Shown piece after piece: positions 1 to 8,915 of a DNA stretch of 44,613 bases (positions are counted from its first letter, which is position 1; each line of letters opens with the position of its first letter). The translations under genes were made by a program, and so were the position numbers. Origin of the DNA: Ignavibacteria bacterium (GTDB lineage: Bacteria > Bacteroidota > Ignavibacteria > Tepidaquicellales > Tepidaquicellaceae); NCBI GenBank assembly GCA_016929695.1, contig JAFGII010000064.1:1-44613 (forward strand). Reading direction: 5' to 3'. The notes under the pieces were generated by a model that saw nothing but the letters and a program-made list of their open reading frames with translations, was not told where the DNA came from and searched no databases.

Positions 1-144
1 CTTCTTATTTTGAACATTATTTTTTAGACAAAATTAACTATATTTATCAATAATTTAACCGTCAAACGGTCAACTTGAGTAATTTTATTTATAATTAAAA
101 TCGTCACTTATACATTTTTTTATATAATGTGAATCCAATTCATT

Positions 145-744
145 TTAAAATGGGAATAATGTAAAACCAACTGTAAGTGATGTACCCCAATCTTCATCGT
201 TAAATAAATAATGTACATATATCTCCGCATTTAGTGTAAATACTTCCGATAGTTTTATTCCTGCACCGCCTCCGAGTATCCCTGTAACGCAATCCCCTAA
301 TCCATCTCCGGTAGCATAGCCAAAGCCGAAAATTGAGTAATATATATATTCTGATCTAAATTCACCGATTTGAACAGTGGGATCAACGAAAAATTTAGCA
401 TAATCCTCCCATGCAAAATAATGAAAATTCAGTCTTGCATTAATCCAATGATTGAACTGATATCCGATACCGGCGGCAGTACACCAACCGATATCAAGGC
501 CAGGGGTAACACTTAAACCGCCACCCAGGTCAATCAAAAACTTTTTTTCCGATGAGTTTTCTATAAGATTTCCATCATTAAAATGTTGATTAATTCTTAT
601 AGTGCTTTCGGTTTTTAAATTAACAGTTTTATCGGTCATTAAGATGCTTTCTTTTCCAAGAAACCTACCGTCATCATACTGCTGGCTGTATGAAAAGCCG
701 GATGTTAAAACTAAAACGATAAAGAGTAAAAATAATTTTTTCAT
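145..744 (-). CDS. Predicted outer-membrane beta-barrel protein, function unknown
   Basis: This 199-residue protein starts with a clear signal peptide (residues 1 to about 20, Lys-Lys then a Leu/Phe/Val core, ending Ser-Tyr-Ser-Gln). The mature part alternates Gly/aromatic strands from about residue 68 and ends in Phe-Pro-Phe; a terminal Phe is typical of barrels inserted by the BAM complex. A good Shine-Dalgarno (AAGGAG) lies 8 bases before the ATG, which fixes the start. I recognise no specific family; it resembles the many small OmpA-like or porin-like barrels of Bacteroidota. Two Cys residues (in GWCTAAG and GDCVTG) could form a disulfide. No partner gene lies on its left, and the next gene upstream on the same strand ends 700 bases away, so it is probably transcribed alone. 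Confidence 0.6.
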   Translation of the reverse strand: MKKLFLLFIVLVLTSGFSYSQQYDDGRFLGKESILMTDKTVNLKTESTIRINQHFNDGNLIENSSEKKFLIDLGGGLSVTPGLDIGWCTAAGIGYQFNHWINARLNFHYFAWEDYAKFFVDPTVQIGEFRSEYIYYSIFGFGYATGDGLGDCVTGILGGGAGIKLSEVFTLNAEIYVHYLFNDEDWGTSLTVGFTLFPF

Positions 745-1445
745 GACAATTCTCCTTTTTGTTAAAAAATTTTTAAGAAATTTTATAATATTTTAGAGCA
801 AACCAAAATTTTTATTTTATACATAATGTTCAATAACTGTATATTAATCTACCCGACAAACCAGTTTTTCGGAAAAATATTTTTTAATTTTTCAATAACA
901 TTAAATTTACTCGAATTAACAATAATCAAATAATATTTTTTTCATTTTTATATGGATTTGCACTTTATACCTATTACTAATTAGTTTTTCCCGATGATTC
1001 CAATGCCGGAGAGATGTGTGAGAACGACACGGTTGTCATTATGCGGCTTGTCCCGATTCATCGGGAAAAGCCGTAATTCAGAAAAATCTTCAAAAAGTAA
1101 TGATATCCCAAATAAGCGGGAGTGACAAAAGTCTTGCTTTATTGTTTTCACACATTCTTCAGAGCGATGACAATCTATAATTCCTAATCTTCATTTTCTA
1201 AATAAGTAATTGAAGTGCAGAATATTACAAAGTAAGATAATATGCAGATATCTGAATGCTTCTGATTTTTTAAAAAATTAATATGAATTCTTATATTAAT
1301 TTTCTGATTTTGGAATACTATTATAGACTTTATAAAAGGACACATACCTGTTGCATCAAATGCAACAGGTATGTAGTCCGAGACATGATTAAGCCGTAAA
1401 TTTGAAATCGTAGTATTATAATCCGGAATTTAACGTAAAAATTTC
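745..1445. other. Intergenic region with degenerate palindromic repeats
   Basis: There is no credible gene in these 700 bases. The centre (about 1010-1170) is richer in GC than its surroundings and holds fragments on opposite strands that look like one another: GAGATGTGTGAGAA near 1011 against TTTTCACACATTCTTC near 1147. It also holds a strong hairpin at 1044-1073 (outer stem CGGCTT/AAGCCG, inner stem TCCCGAT/ATCGGGA). This looks like a decayed palindromic element. The hairpin near 1342-1374 is listed separately. The left part (745-1000) is plain AT-rich sequence and should carry the promoter of the outer-membrane protein gene. Confidence 0.5.
1342..1374 (-). terminator. Long perfect hairpin downstream of a T9SS protein gene
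   Basis: ACATACCTGTTGCAT and its exact reverse complement are separated by only CAA, giving a 15-bp stem with a 3-base loop. It lies about 70 bases past the stop codon of the gene at 1446-2828. Read on the minus strand the hairpin is followed by TCCTTTTATAAAG, a weak U-rich stretch. It is therefore a plausible intrinsic terminator, although the long perfect stem could also be a REP-like palindrome or a transcript-end stabiliser. Confidence 0.5.
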
Positions 1446-2828
1446 TTACTTCACCACAGACATCTTTTTCACATCGGTAAAGTCACCTGATGTTATCCTG
1501 TAAAAATAAACGCCGCTGTTAAGTCCGGAAGCATCGAATACAACCTGATAATTTCCTGCCGTCATTTCACTGTTCACAAGTGCGGCAACTCCCCTTCCCA
1601 GTATATCGAATACAACAAGTTTTACAAATCCCTGTTTTTGTATGCTGTAATTTATGTAAGTTTCCGGATTAAACGGATTGGGGAAGTTCTGGTGAAGCAG
1701 GTGAGTGTTGGGAATATTTTCTCCTATATGATTAAAACCCGTAGGTATACCTCCGGTAGTTGTTTTTAAAATTACTCCGTTATTACCACATATATATCCA
1801 GTTTGACTATTCACAAATGTTATATCATTTATTGGTTGGTTTGAGGGATTTACTATCGAGTACCAGGTGTTCCCAAAATTCGGTGTTTTAAATATATTTG
1901 TTTCATTTATAACGTGTGCAGTACGGCTATCTGAAAAGCTAATACTTTTATAACTTGAATTTTCAGTGGCAACAAATTGTATCCAGTTAATACCTCCGTT
2001 AGATGTTTTTAGTATGTTATAATCATAGGCATATGAATATCCAACAATTATCCCATTTGTATCATTTCCAAACGCAATTTTCTGTAAAGATCCTGTTTTA
2101 TAACTTCCTGATTGCCAAGTCCAGTTTATACCTCCATTTGTTGTGATTGCAGTGTACCCATGATATGAATAATACGGAACTGGAATTGGATGATATATAT
2201 AATAAGATCCAGTAATAAAGCCTGTATTACTATTCTTAAAATATATATCATTAACGGATGAAACATCCGTTCCAAAAAAACCTCCGCCTATCCAGTTTAT
2301 ACCTCCATTTGTCGTTCGATTCCAAACCATTATTTGAGGCCACGTACCCCTGAAACCACCGACAAATCCATGTGATGCAGTAATAAAAAATACTGTTCGC
2401 ATTATATCAACACTTATATTTAAAGATTTGACACTCCAGTAAATACCACTATTTGTAGTTTTATATAATTGTGAATCAGATACAGCAAAGCCTATATTTG
2501 AGTTTATAAAACTAATATCCATTACCGGATTATTTGAACCCGGTTTCTGCTGAATCCAGCTTATTCCCCCGTTAGTCGTTTTTAAAATTATTCCGTTACC
2601 GCCTCCAACAAATCCTGTTTGCGTATTTATAAAATAAATTGAATAAAGATTTACATTTGCCCCAGTATTCAATATTTGCCAGCCCTGCTGTGAATAACAA
2701 TTAAATGAAATAATTAATATTAAAAAAACAATAAATATTATATTCCCCCTAATATTCCGGAAATCGCCGCTTTTGTATAAAGTATTTATTTTCATTTTTC
2801 TTAATTTATTTTTGTTTAAAAATAACAT
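1446..2828 (-). CDS. Secreted YCF48-like propeller protein with T9SS type A sorting domain
   Basis: Predicted 460-residue surface or secreted protein. An extended N-terminus precedes a signal peptide (hydrophobic core about residues 29-43, ending Cys-Tyr-Ser-Gln); a start at Met12 (position 2795) would give a more usual signal peptide. Residues about 48-370 carry repeats of the type Asn-Thr-Gln-Thr-Gly-Phe followed by Lys-Thr-Thr-Asn-Gly-Gly-Ile-x-Trp, the Asp-box-like blades of YCF48/photosystem II stability factor-type propellers. From about residue 375 comes the T9SS sorting domain, with NFPNPFNPETYINYS and a terminal Ser-Gly-Val-Tyr-Phe-Tyr-Arg block ending in Lys-Lys-Met-Ser-Val-Val-Lys. 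The domain is recognised by the T9SS machinery, encoded elsewhere. The paralogue at 2843-4132 ends 14 bases upstream, so the two are probably co-transcribed. The ligand is unknown. Confidence 0.85.
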   Translation of the reverse strand: MLFLNKNKLRKMKINTLYKSGDFRNIRGNIIFIVFLILIISFNCYSQQGWQILNTGANVNLYSIYFINTQTGFVGGGNGIILKTTNGGISWIQQKPGSNNPVMDISFINSNIGFAVSDSQLYKTTNSGIYWSVKSLNISVDIMRTVFFITASHGFVGGFRGTWPQIMVWNRTTNGGINWIGGGFFGTDVSSVNDIYFKNSNTGFITGSYYIYHPIPVPYYSYHGYTAITTNGGINWTWQSGSYKTGSLQKIAFGNDTNGIIVGYSYAYDYNILKTSNGGINWIQFVATENSSYKSISFSDSRTAHVINETNIFKTPNFGNTWYSIVNPSNQPINDITFVNSQTGYICGNNGVILKTTTGGIPTGFNHIGENIPNTHLLHQNFPNPFNPETYINYSIQKQGFVKLVVFDILGRGVAALVNSEMTAGNYQVVFDASGLNSGVYFYRITSGDFTDVKKMSVVK

Positions 2829-2842
2829 ATTTAAATTGTATT

Positions 2843-4132
2843 TTATTTTATCAAAATCATTTTTTTAGTTTCAGTATAGTTTTCGGCAATCAATTTGTAA
2901 AAATAAATTCCGCTTGAATATTCACTGCCATTCCAGTCAACAGAATAACTTCCCGCACTTAATTTTTCATTAACCAATGTTTCCAGTTCTCGTCCTGTTA
3001 TGTCATATATTATCATCTTAATATCTGACGTTTTTGAAACATCAAATTTGATATTTGTAACAGGATTGAACGGATTGGGATAATTCTGATATAATTTAAA
3101 TTCTTCGGGAACAGTAGTTCCTGATTTCTTTATATCCAAATAGCCTCCGGTGTTTGTTCTGAATATTTTATTTACACCGCACACCCACCCTGAAAGTGAA
3201 TCCGAAAATGAAACTGCGGCTAGATTTACAGAAGGATTTATAGTTTGTGACGTCCAGGTAGTCCCGCCGTTTGTAGTTGCTATTACGATATTCGTACCTG
3301 CCGCCCAACCTCCCGTTGGACTGCAAAAATACAGGGAGGTAAGGTTATTCGTTATTCCGGTATTCAGCATAGTCCAGTTTCCTCCGCCGTTAGTAGTCTT
3401 TAAAATTTTGCCGCTAAAGCCAGTTATCCAACCTGTGTTCTGGTTTATAAAATAAACAGACCTTAGATTTGATGTCAATATTCTTGAAGGCGTAGTCCAG
3501 TTTGCACCGCTGTTCGTCGTATATGATATATAACCTGAATCACCTACTGTTATACCTTCCTGAATGTTTTTAAAATGTATTCCGTACTTATTGTATATAG
3601 GCGATGTTGAAGATGTAATAAAATTCTGTCCGCCGTTAGTTGTTCTGTAAATATTTCCTATTAAACTGCATACCCACCCTGTATTGGAATTTATAAAGTA
3701 TAAATCAGTTATCGGCATATAAGGGAACATACCCCCCATAGAGAAAACAACATTCCAGTTAAATCCCCCGTTCGTCGTTTTAAATACTGAAAGCCCGTTA
3801 TCAGGTTCAAGCATTGTAAATAAATTCCATCCTCCGCCTGCATATCCCGTCAGATTGTCAATAAATTGTGCCGTCATAAATATCCTCCCGTTATAAATAC
3901 ATATTGTATCCCAGCTTGAACCGCTGTTAGTTGTCTTATATACCTTGAAATAATTAATTGACCAGGCATCCGTATAACTAGAAAATGCAAGGCAGGTTGA
4001 TGATGAAAAAGCATTAACACTGTTTAAACTCGCAATCCCGGGGTTTAGATTTGATACATACCAACCGGACTGACACAATGCAATGAGTAATGTGAAATTA
4101 TAAATAACAATTGTAAATAATAACTTTTTCAT
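2843..4132 (-). CDS. Secreted YCF48-like propeller protein with T9SS type A sorting domain
   Basis: 429-residue paralogue of its downstream neighbour. The signal peptide spans residues 1 to about 20 (ending Ala-Leu-Cys-Gln), and an AGGAAG ribosome-binding site before the ATG supports the start. About seven YCF48-like repeats follow, each with an aromatic 'sees a feature' strand such as NSNTGWVCS and then a Thr-Thr-Asn-Gly-Gly turn. The last 80 residues are the sorting domain with NYPNPFNPVTNIKFD and the final Lys-Lys-Met-Ile-Leu-Ile-Lys. It lies 14 bases upstream of the gene at 1446-2828 and is probably the first gene of that two-gene unit. In this family the repeats form a seven-bladed propeller; whether it binds protein, glycan or mineral cannot be read from sequence. 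Confidence 0.85.
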   Translation of the reverse strand: MKKLLFTIVIYNFTLLIALCQSGWYVSNLNPGIASLNSVNAFSSSTCLAFSSYTDAWSINYFKVYKTTNSGSSWDTICIYNGRIFMTAQFIDNLTGYAGGGWNLFTMLEPDNGLSVFKTTNGGFNWNVVFSMGGMFPYMPITDLYFINSNTGWVCSLIGNIYRTTNGGQNFITSSTSPIYNKYGIHFKNIQEGITVGDSGYISYTTNSGANWTTPSRILTSNLRSVYFINQNTGWITGFSGKILKTTNGGGNWTMLNTGITNNLTSLYFCSPTGGWAAGTNIVIATTNGGTTWTSQTINPSVNLAAVSFSDSLSGWVCGVNKIFRTNTGGYLDIKKSGTTVPEEFKLYQNYPNPFNPVTNIKFDVSKTSDIKMIIYDITGRELETLVNEKLSAGSYSVDWNGSEYSSGIYFYKLIAENYTETKKMILIK

Positions 4133-4631
4133 ATTTACTTCCTCTTATTATTTTTAAAATTTTTTTTAATGTAGTTTATATTTAATAATAATTTTTCAAA
4201 GCTTTAAAACACAAATAAAATACTGCCATATAAATTTTTAATTCATAATATAATCTTCACAGTTACGGGTTTTTTCGGAAAAGTTTTTATAAATATTACA
4301 AATTTTAAAATACCTTTATAGAAATAAGATTGTATTATATCAAACATTATATTAATACAAGTATATAGTCCAAAATATATAATTAATTAACGCTTGCTCA
4401 GGAATTATAAATGTGTTTGATGTTTTTGTATTAGAATTATAGATTTTCAATCAAATAACTGTTAATATCTTATAATATGCTGACTAAAAAAATAATCATA
4501 AATTTCGGTTCAGTTAGTTTTATATATATTCAGAGAATATTTTTTCAATTACACAATGTTTTAAAAATTTATGTTGTTTTTTCAAGGGATTTATTTTACT
4601 TTAAAATAGTAAAAACAGAACAGGAGGCAGG
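4133..4631. other. AT-rich divergent intergenic region
   Basis: This 500-base stretch separates two divergently transcribed T9SS protein genes and must contain promoters for both. I see no gene, repeat or convincing hairpin; the sequence is strongly AT-rich with many short A and T runs. No promoter can be assigned with confidence. Confidence 0.5.
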
Positions 4632-5900
4632 ATGATAAAAATAATATTTACTTTTTCTATGATTTTGATGCTGTTTGCTGCATCAGAAAATTCCTATCCC
4701 CAATGGATAATTCAAAACAGTAATACGGTTTCCTATCTTTATGCGGTATATTTTACCGATTTAAATACAGGATATGCGGTAGGTCAGGCGGGAACTGCTT
4801 TAAAGACAACAAACGGCGGAAGCAACTGGATAGCAATGCTGTCGGGAACAACGGGATATCTTTATACCGTGTTTTTTATTGACGCAAATACCGGCTGGAC
4901 TGCAGGACAAAGCGGAACAATACGCAAGACAACAAATGCAGGATTAAACTGGATATCACAGGTCAGCGGCTATCCTTCGAATTATCTTTATTCGGTATTC
5001 TTTACGGATGCAAATACAGGATACATATCCGGAAGCGGAGGACTGATTCTGAAGACAACAAACGGAGGAGATAACTGGTTTACAATGCCCTCACCTGTTA
5101 CAAACACACTAAGTTGTATTTACTTCCCGCCCTCTTCAACTTCAATGACGGGTTATATATCAGGAGGAAGTGCAACATCAGGTACTATACTGAAAACTTC
5201 CAATGCAGGACAGAACTGGACTTTGTTATCAGGAACAGGAGCGAACTGGCTGTTTGGAATTTATTTTACGGATTTATTAACAGGATGGGCAGGAGGTTAT
5301 AACGGAACTATGATTAAAACAACCGACGGAGGAATGAACTGGATAACACAGACAAGCGGAACGGTAAACAGGATTGTTTATCTATCTTTTCCGAATGCAA
5401 ATACAGGATACGCAGTCGGATATACGGGAACGATTATCAAGACTACAAACGGAGGTGATAACTGGTTAACGCAGTTTTGTCCTTCTCCGAATAATTTATG
5501 GGGAGTTTTCTTTTCAGACGTTAATACAGGCTGGGCTGTCGGATGGAACGGAACGATTGTTCATACGACAAACGGAGGAGTTGTAACAGGAATTAAAAAT
5601 ATTACGACTGAAATTCCAGCGGAGTATTCGCTGGAGCAGAATTATCCGAACCCCTTTAACGCAGTGACAAGTATAAAGTTTAAAGTTGCAAGTGCAGGAG
5701 TAAGAAATCAGGAGACAGAAGTCAGATTAATAGTGTTCGATATTCTCGGAAGGGAAATCGCTACTATAGTTAATGAAAGATTACAGGCGGGGATTTATGA
5801 AATTAAATTTGACGCCGGAAAATTAACAAGCGGAATTTATTTTTACAGATTGCAGGCAGATAATTTTACTGACACAAAACGTTTAGTTATATTAAAATGA
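4632..5900 (+). CDS. Secreted YCF48-like propeller protein with T9SS type A sorting domain
   Basis: 422 residues. Signal peptide 1 to about 24, ending Ser-Tyr-Pro-Gln. A strong AGGAGG ribosome-binding site sits 6 bases before the ATG. Seven regular repeats of about 45 residues follow, each built on Asp-x-Asn-Thr-Gly-(Trp/Tyr), then Gly-Thr-x-x-Lys-Thr-Thr-Asn-Gly-Gly and an Asn-Trp, so this is the most regular propeller of the group. The T9SS sorting domain starts near residue 335 (NYPNPFNAVTSIKF; the usual last Pro of the motif is Ala here) and contains a short insertion before the Val-Phe-Asp-Ile-Leu-Gly-Arg block. The stop codon overlaps the start of the SagB-type nitroreductase (ATGA), so the two are translationally coupled. 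It is a paralogue of the two minus-strand genes just upstream. Confidence 0.85.
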   Translation: MIKIIFTFSMILMLFAASENSYPQWIIQNSNTVSYLYAVYFTDLNTGYAVGQAGTALKTTNGGSNWIAMLSGTTGYLYTVFFIDANTGWTAGQSGTIRKTTNAGLNWISQVSGYPSNYLYSVFFTDANTGYISGSGGLILKTTNGGDNWFTMPSPVTNTLSCIYFPPSSTSMTGYISGGSATSGTILKTSNAGQNWTLLSGTGANWLFGIYFTDLLTGWAGGYNGTMIKTTDGGMNWITQTSGTVNRIVYLSFPNANTGYAVGYTGTIIKTTNGGDNWLTQFCPSPNNLWGVFFSDVNTGWAVGWNGTIVHTTNGGVVTGIKNITTEIPAEYSLEQNYPNPFNAVTSIKFKVASAGVRNQETEVRLIVFDILGREIATIVNERLQAGIYEIKFDAGKLTSGIYFYRLQADNFTDTKRLVILK

Positions 5901-6706
5901 AAAATCTGAAAATATATATTATTGTAATAATAATTTTAGCGGCAGCAGGTTTGATTTTTATACTGTCATATACATCTGAAAATTCATTTCTTAATCCGGT
6001 AGGCGTGTCATTCGAAAACATTAATGATACAGGGAACGAGGTTGCCGCCGAAATAAATAATACGAAAACAAGCGAACTTAATTCATCAGGAAAAATATCA
6101 ATGCAGGATAATATCAAACTGACCGGACCGAAAGTAACAGGAAATACTCCGGTTGAAGAAGCGATAAATAAAAGAAGGTCTGTAAGAGATTTTTTGAAAA
6201 AACCGTTATCACTTGAAGATGTATCGCAGTTGCTGTGGTCTGCACAGGGGATTACCGATAAACAGAGAGAACGACGTACTGCTCCGTCCGCAGGTGCTTT
6301 GTATCCTCTGGAAATATATATTGCGGCAGGTAATATATCAGGACTTGAACAGGGAATATATAAATATAAACCTTTGGCAAATGAGCTGATAAAAATTGCG
6401 GAAGGTGATTGCAGAAAAGAGTTATCGAAGTACTCCGCACAACCGGCAGCAATTCAAACCGCTCCGCTCACGATTGTATTTTCCGCTGTTTACGGGAGAA
6501 CATCAGTTAAATACGGTTCACGTGCGGAAAGATACGTTCACATTGAAACCGGACACGCATCGCAGAATGTATGCCTGCAGGTAATTTCTCTCGGACTGAG
6601 TACTGTGACTATCGGGGCATTTCAGGATGAACAGGTGAAGAAAACAATGCAGATGCAGGAGAATGAAGAGCCGCTTTATATAATGCCCGTGGGATACGGG
6701 AAGTAG
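5897..6706 (+). CDS. Membrane-anchored SagB/ThcOx-type nitroreductase
   Basis: 269 residues. Residues 5-25 form one hydrophobic segment, so the catalytic part is probably held at the outer face of the inner membrane or exported. A polar linker runs to about residue 80. The nitroreductase fold begins with Ile-Asn-Lys-Arg-Arg-Ser-Val-Arg-Asp-Phe (91-99), the FMN-phosphate-binding Arg-Arg-Ser-x-Arg signature. RTAPSAGALYPLE (127-139) follows and is diagnostic of the SagB/thiazole-oxidase subgroup rather than of NfsB-type enzymes. Family members are FMN-dependent oxidoreductases; some oxidise azolines in peptides, but many bacterial copies stand alone with unknown substrates. No cyclodehydratase (YcaO/SagCD) gene is visible here. 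The 4-base overlap with the preceding T9SS gene suggests co-translation. Confidence 0.8.
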   Translation: MKNLKIYIIVIIILAAAGLIFILSYTSENSFLNPVGVSFENINDTGNEVAAEINNTKTSELNSSGKISMQDNIKLTGPKVTGNTPVEEAINKRRSVRDFLKKPLSLEDVSQLLWSAQGITDKQRERRTAPSAGALYPLEIYIAAGNISGLEQGIYKYKPLANELIKIAEGDCRKELSKYSAQPAAIQTAPLTIVFSAVYGRTSVKYGSRAERYVHIETGHASQNVCLQVISLGLSTVTIGAFQDEQVKKTMQMQENEEPLYIMPVGYGK

Positions 6707-6812
6707 CAGAAGTTAGTCATAGAATTTATTACACTAAGATTTTTAAGAAAAAATTGTCTTGACCACGAATACGAAATCCCGTCAAGACTGAGCCGGACAT
6801 TACGTATCTCCC

Positions 6813-7010
6813 GCAAAGACGCGGAGAGGCAGAGCAGATTGAATGTTCAATGTGTAATGTACAATGTGCAATGAAGAAGCAACCGCAATGGACGCATTTC
6901 ATGCAAAGACGCGGAGAGGCAGAGCAGATTTAATGTTCAATGTGTAATGTACAATGTGCAATGAAGAAGCAACCGCAATGGACGCATTTTACGCAAAGAC
7001 GCGGAGACGC
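6813..7010. repeat. Two tandem 90-bp repeats plus a partial third copy
   Basis: Positions 6813-6902 and 6903-6992 are almost identical 90-bp units beginning GCAAAGACGCGGAGAGGCAG; a third, truncated copy starts at 6993. Each unit contains a run of related heptamers (AATGTTC, AATGTGT, AATGTAC, AATGTGC). No reading frame is kept open, so this is non-coding repeat DNA. It fills most of the 508-base gap between the nitroreductase gene and the frameshifted T9SS gene; the rest of the gap is AT-rich, with no further feature seen. Confidence 0.85.
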
Positions 7011-7214
7011 TTTGTCAGCGTTTTTGTATTATACAGCCCCTCCGGCTTAGTTGCCAAAATTCTTTACAGGTTTACTCAGAATTTGAAAACTAATGAAATG
7101 ATTTTCATATTATAAAATAACCCGTTCAACGATTTAAATCCCTGTTTGATATAATTGCAGAAACCTGCCTTAATATAATCCCGTAAATAAAGTAAAATAA
7201 AATAATAAAAAAAT

Positions 7215-8332
7215 ATGAAAAATTTACTTTTACTGTTTTTATTTGCTCTGATAATTCCCTTTCAGAATATTTATCCCTGGGGCTAATATCAAATCCCGAA
7301 TGTGTCGTTTATGACAGCATCTATAACAGGTATCTTGTATCCTGTCTTCCCTTAGGAAGAATTGTTGCTATTGATTCAAACGGGAATCAGACAATTTTCA
7401 AAAGCGGGCTCGGAACGGCATTCAGTTCCACGATTTATCAGGGTGTAATTTATTTATCGTCGTCCAATAAATATGTCAGGGGATTTTCGCTTTCAGACGG
7501 TTCAACGGTATGCAATCTTTACATCCCTACAGCACATATGCTTGACGGAATGACAACCGATACAAGCGGAAATTTATATGTTACGGACTACCATTACGGG
7601 GGTTCTGAACACGGTATCTTCAAGATTAAATTATCAACGCTCGAATATTACCGTATTGCATCTCCCGCAACAGGATTATCCCCTGCTCCTCAGGATTTAT
7701 TATTTGATAAGCCTAACAACAGACTGCTTATTGTCTTTGCAGCCAATAATGCCCCGATTCAGGCTCTGAGTTTAACCGATACATCCATTACAACCATATT
7801 AAATTCAACACCGGGAATAATTGACGGAATTGAGATGGATAATCAGGGAAACTATTTTCTTACTTCCTGGACTGCAGGAGCATTGTTTAAATATGACCAC
7901 GAATTTATAAATACGCCAGCAACAATATTAAGCGGTTTAAACGGACCGTCCAATCTTGGTTATAACAGAGTACATAATATTCTTGCCGTTCCTGTTTATA
8001 ATTCCGATACGATAATATTTCTTGATTTATCGAATACGGGAATAAAACTGAACAGCAATGAATCAGTATCGGAATTCAGATTACATCAGAATTATCCGAA
8101 TCCTTTTAATCCTTCAACGGTAATAAAATTTGAAATTTTAAAATCAGGTGCGGTTAAACTTGAAATATATAATTCTGCGGGAGTTCTAATTGAAACGCCT
8201 GTATGTGAAAATTTAAAAACCGGAAGTTACGAGTTTATCTGGAATGCCTCAGGATATGCAAGCGGAATTTACTTTTGCAGACTTACAACTAATTGTAATT
8301 CACATTCAAGAAAAATGGTTTTTTTGAAATAA
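7215..8332 (+). pseudogene. Frameshifted secreted propeller protein with T9SS sorting domain
   Basis: A signal-peptide start at 7215 (Met-Lys-Asn-Leu-Leu-Leu-Leu-Phe, ending Ile-Tyr-Pro-Trp-Gly) hits TAA at 7284-7286. The rest of the protein continues in another frame from about 7283 (Leu-Ile-Ser-Asn-Pro-Glu-Cys-Val-Val-Tyr-Asp) to 8332. One extra G in the GGGG run near 7279-7282 would join both parts into a single protein of about 373 residues. The body resembles SMP-30/NHL-like propellers (DGMTTDTSGNLYVTDYH), and the end is a T9SS sorting domain (NYPNPFNPSTVIKFE, final Lys-Met-Val-Phe-Leu-Lys). The longest intact part with an ATG start is 7538-8332. Either the gene is recently broken or the reference has a one-base homopolymer error; the intact remainder favours error or very recent loss. 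Confidence 0.75.
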
Positions 8333-8365
8333 TTTGTATGAAATACACAAATAATTTATACTAAT

Positions 8366-8878
8366 TTACTGTGGAATTTCAAACATTATACTTATCATCG
8401 GGTATGTAACAGAATCCGGATTAAACGTGATATTTTTTTGTAATGCCGAAAGACCATAAAGGTGTATATCTTCAGGGTCTATATTATTTTGGGATAAATA
8501 AATACTTACATCTTCAGAATCAATTAATTCATTCAGTCTGTCCCTTATAGTTAAATTCTCAATCCACTTTTTTGCGGTCAAGAATAATCCTGAATGTAAA
8601 TTCAGAATACTTACAACTTCAAGCGTGCAGTATTCATCTTCTTCAGGCATTTGATTTTCTTCCAGATACCTCCCTTCTCCAAGATAAATTAATACAGGAT
8701 GTTTAGTGAAATACATCGGTTTGATTTCTTCAACTTCATTCAGATAAAACTGCAATTCTATATCTTCGCATTTTTTGTCCGATGCCTTTTGAATTAATTC
8801 TTTGATAAAATCATAAGTGTAAATTTTTTCAACGGCTTCATTAAGCCGATTGATTTCCTCCGGATATTTCTTAGTCAT
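8366..8878 (-). CDS. Hypothetical protein, 170 residues
   Basis: I do not recognise a family. The protein is acidic, lacks a signal peptide and membrane segments, and should be cytoplasmic. Predicted secondary structure is mixed: a helical N-terminus (residues 5-33, rich in Glu, Lys and Ile), then strand-like stretches (YFTKHPVLIYLGEGRYLEE), then a helix with Trp-Ile-Glu-Asn-Leu. It lies 37 bases downstream of the LVIVD-repeat lipoprotein gene in the same direction and is probably co-transcribed with it. Its stop faces the frameshifted T9SS gene with 33 bases between them. Confidence 0.6.
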   Translation of the reverse strand: MTKKYPEEINRLNEAVEKIYTYDFIKELIQKASDKKCEDIELQFYLNEVEEIKPMYFTKHPVLIYLGEGRYLEENQMPEEDEYCTLEVVSILNLHSGLFLTAKKWIENLTIRDRLNELIDSEDVSIYLSQNNIDPEDIHLYGLSALQKNITFNPDSVTYPMISIMFEIPQ

Positions 8879-8915
8879 TAATAATAAAGTTTCTTTTAAG
8901 ATAATTTACATACCT

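Noticed and set aside
5897-6706. Azole-peptide (TOMM) biosynthesis cluster around the SagB-type gene
   Set aside because: No YcaO/cyclodehydratase, precursor peptide or exporter gene lies nearby.
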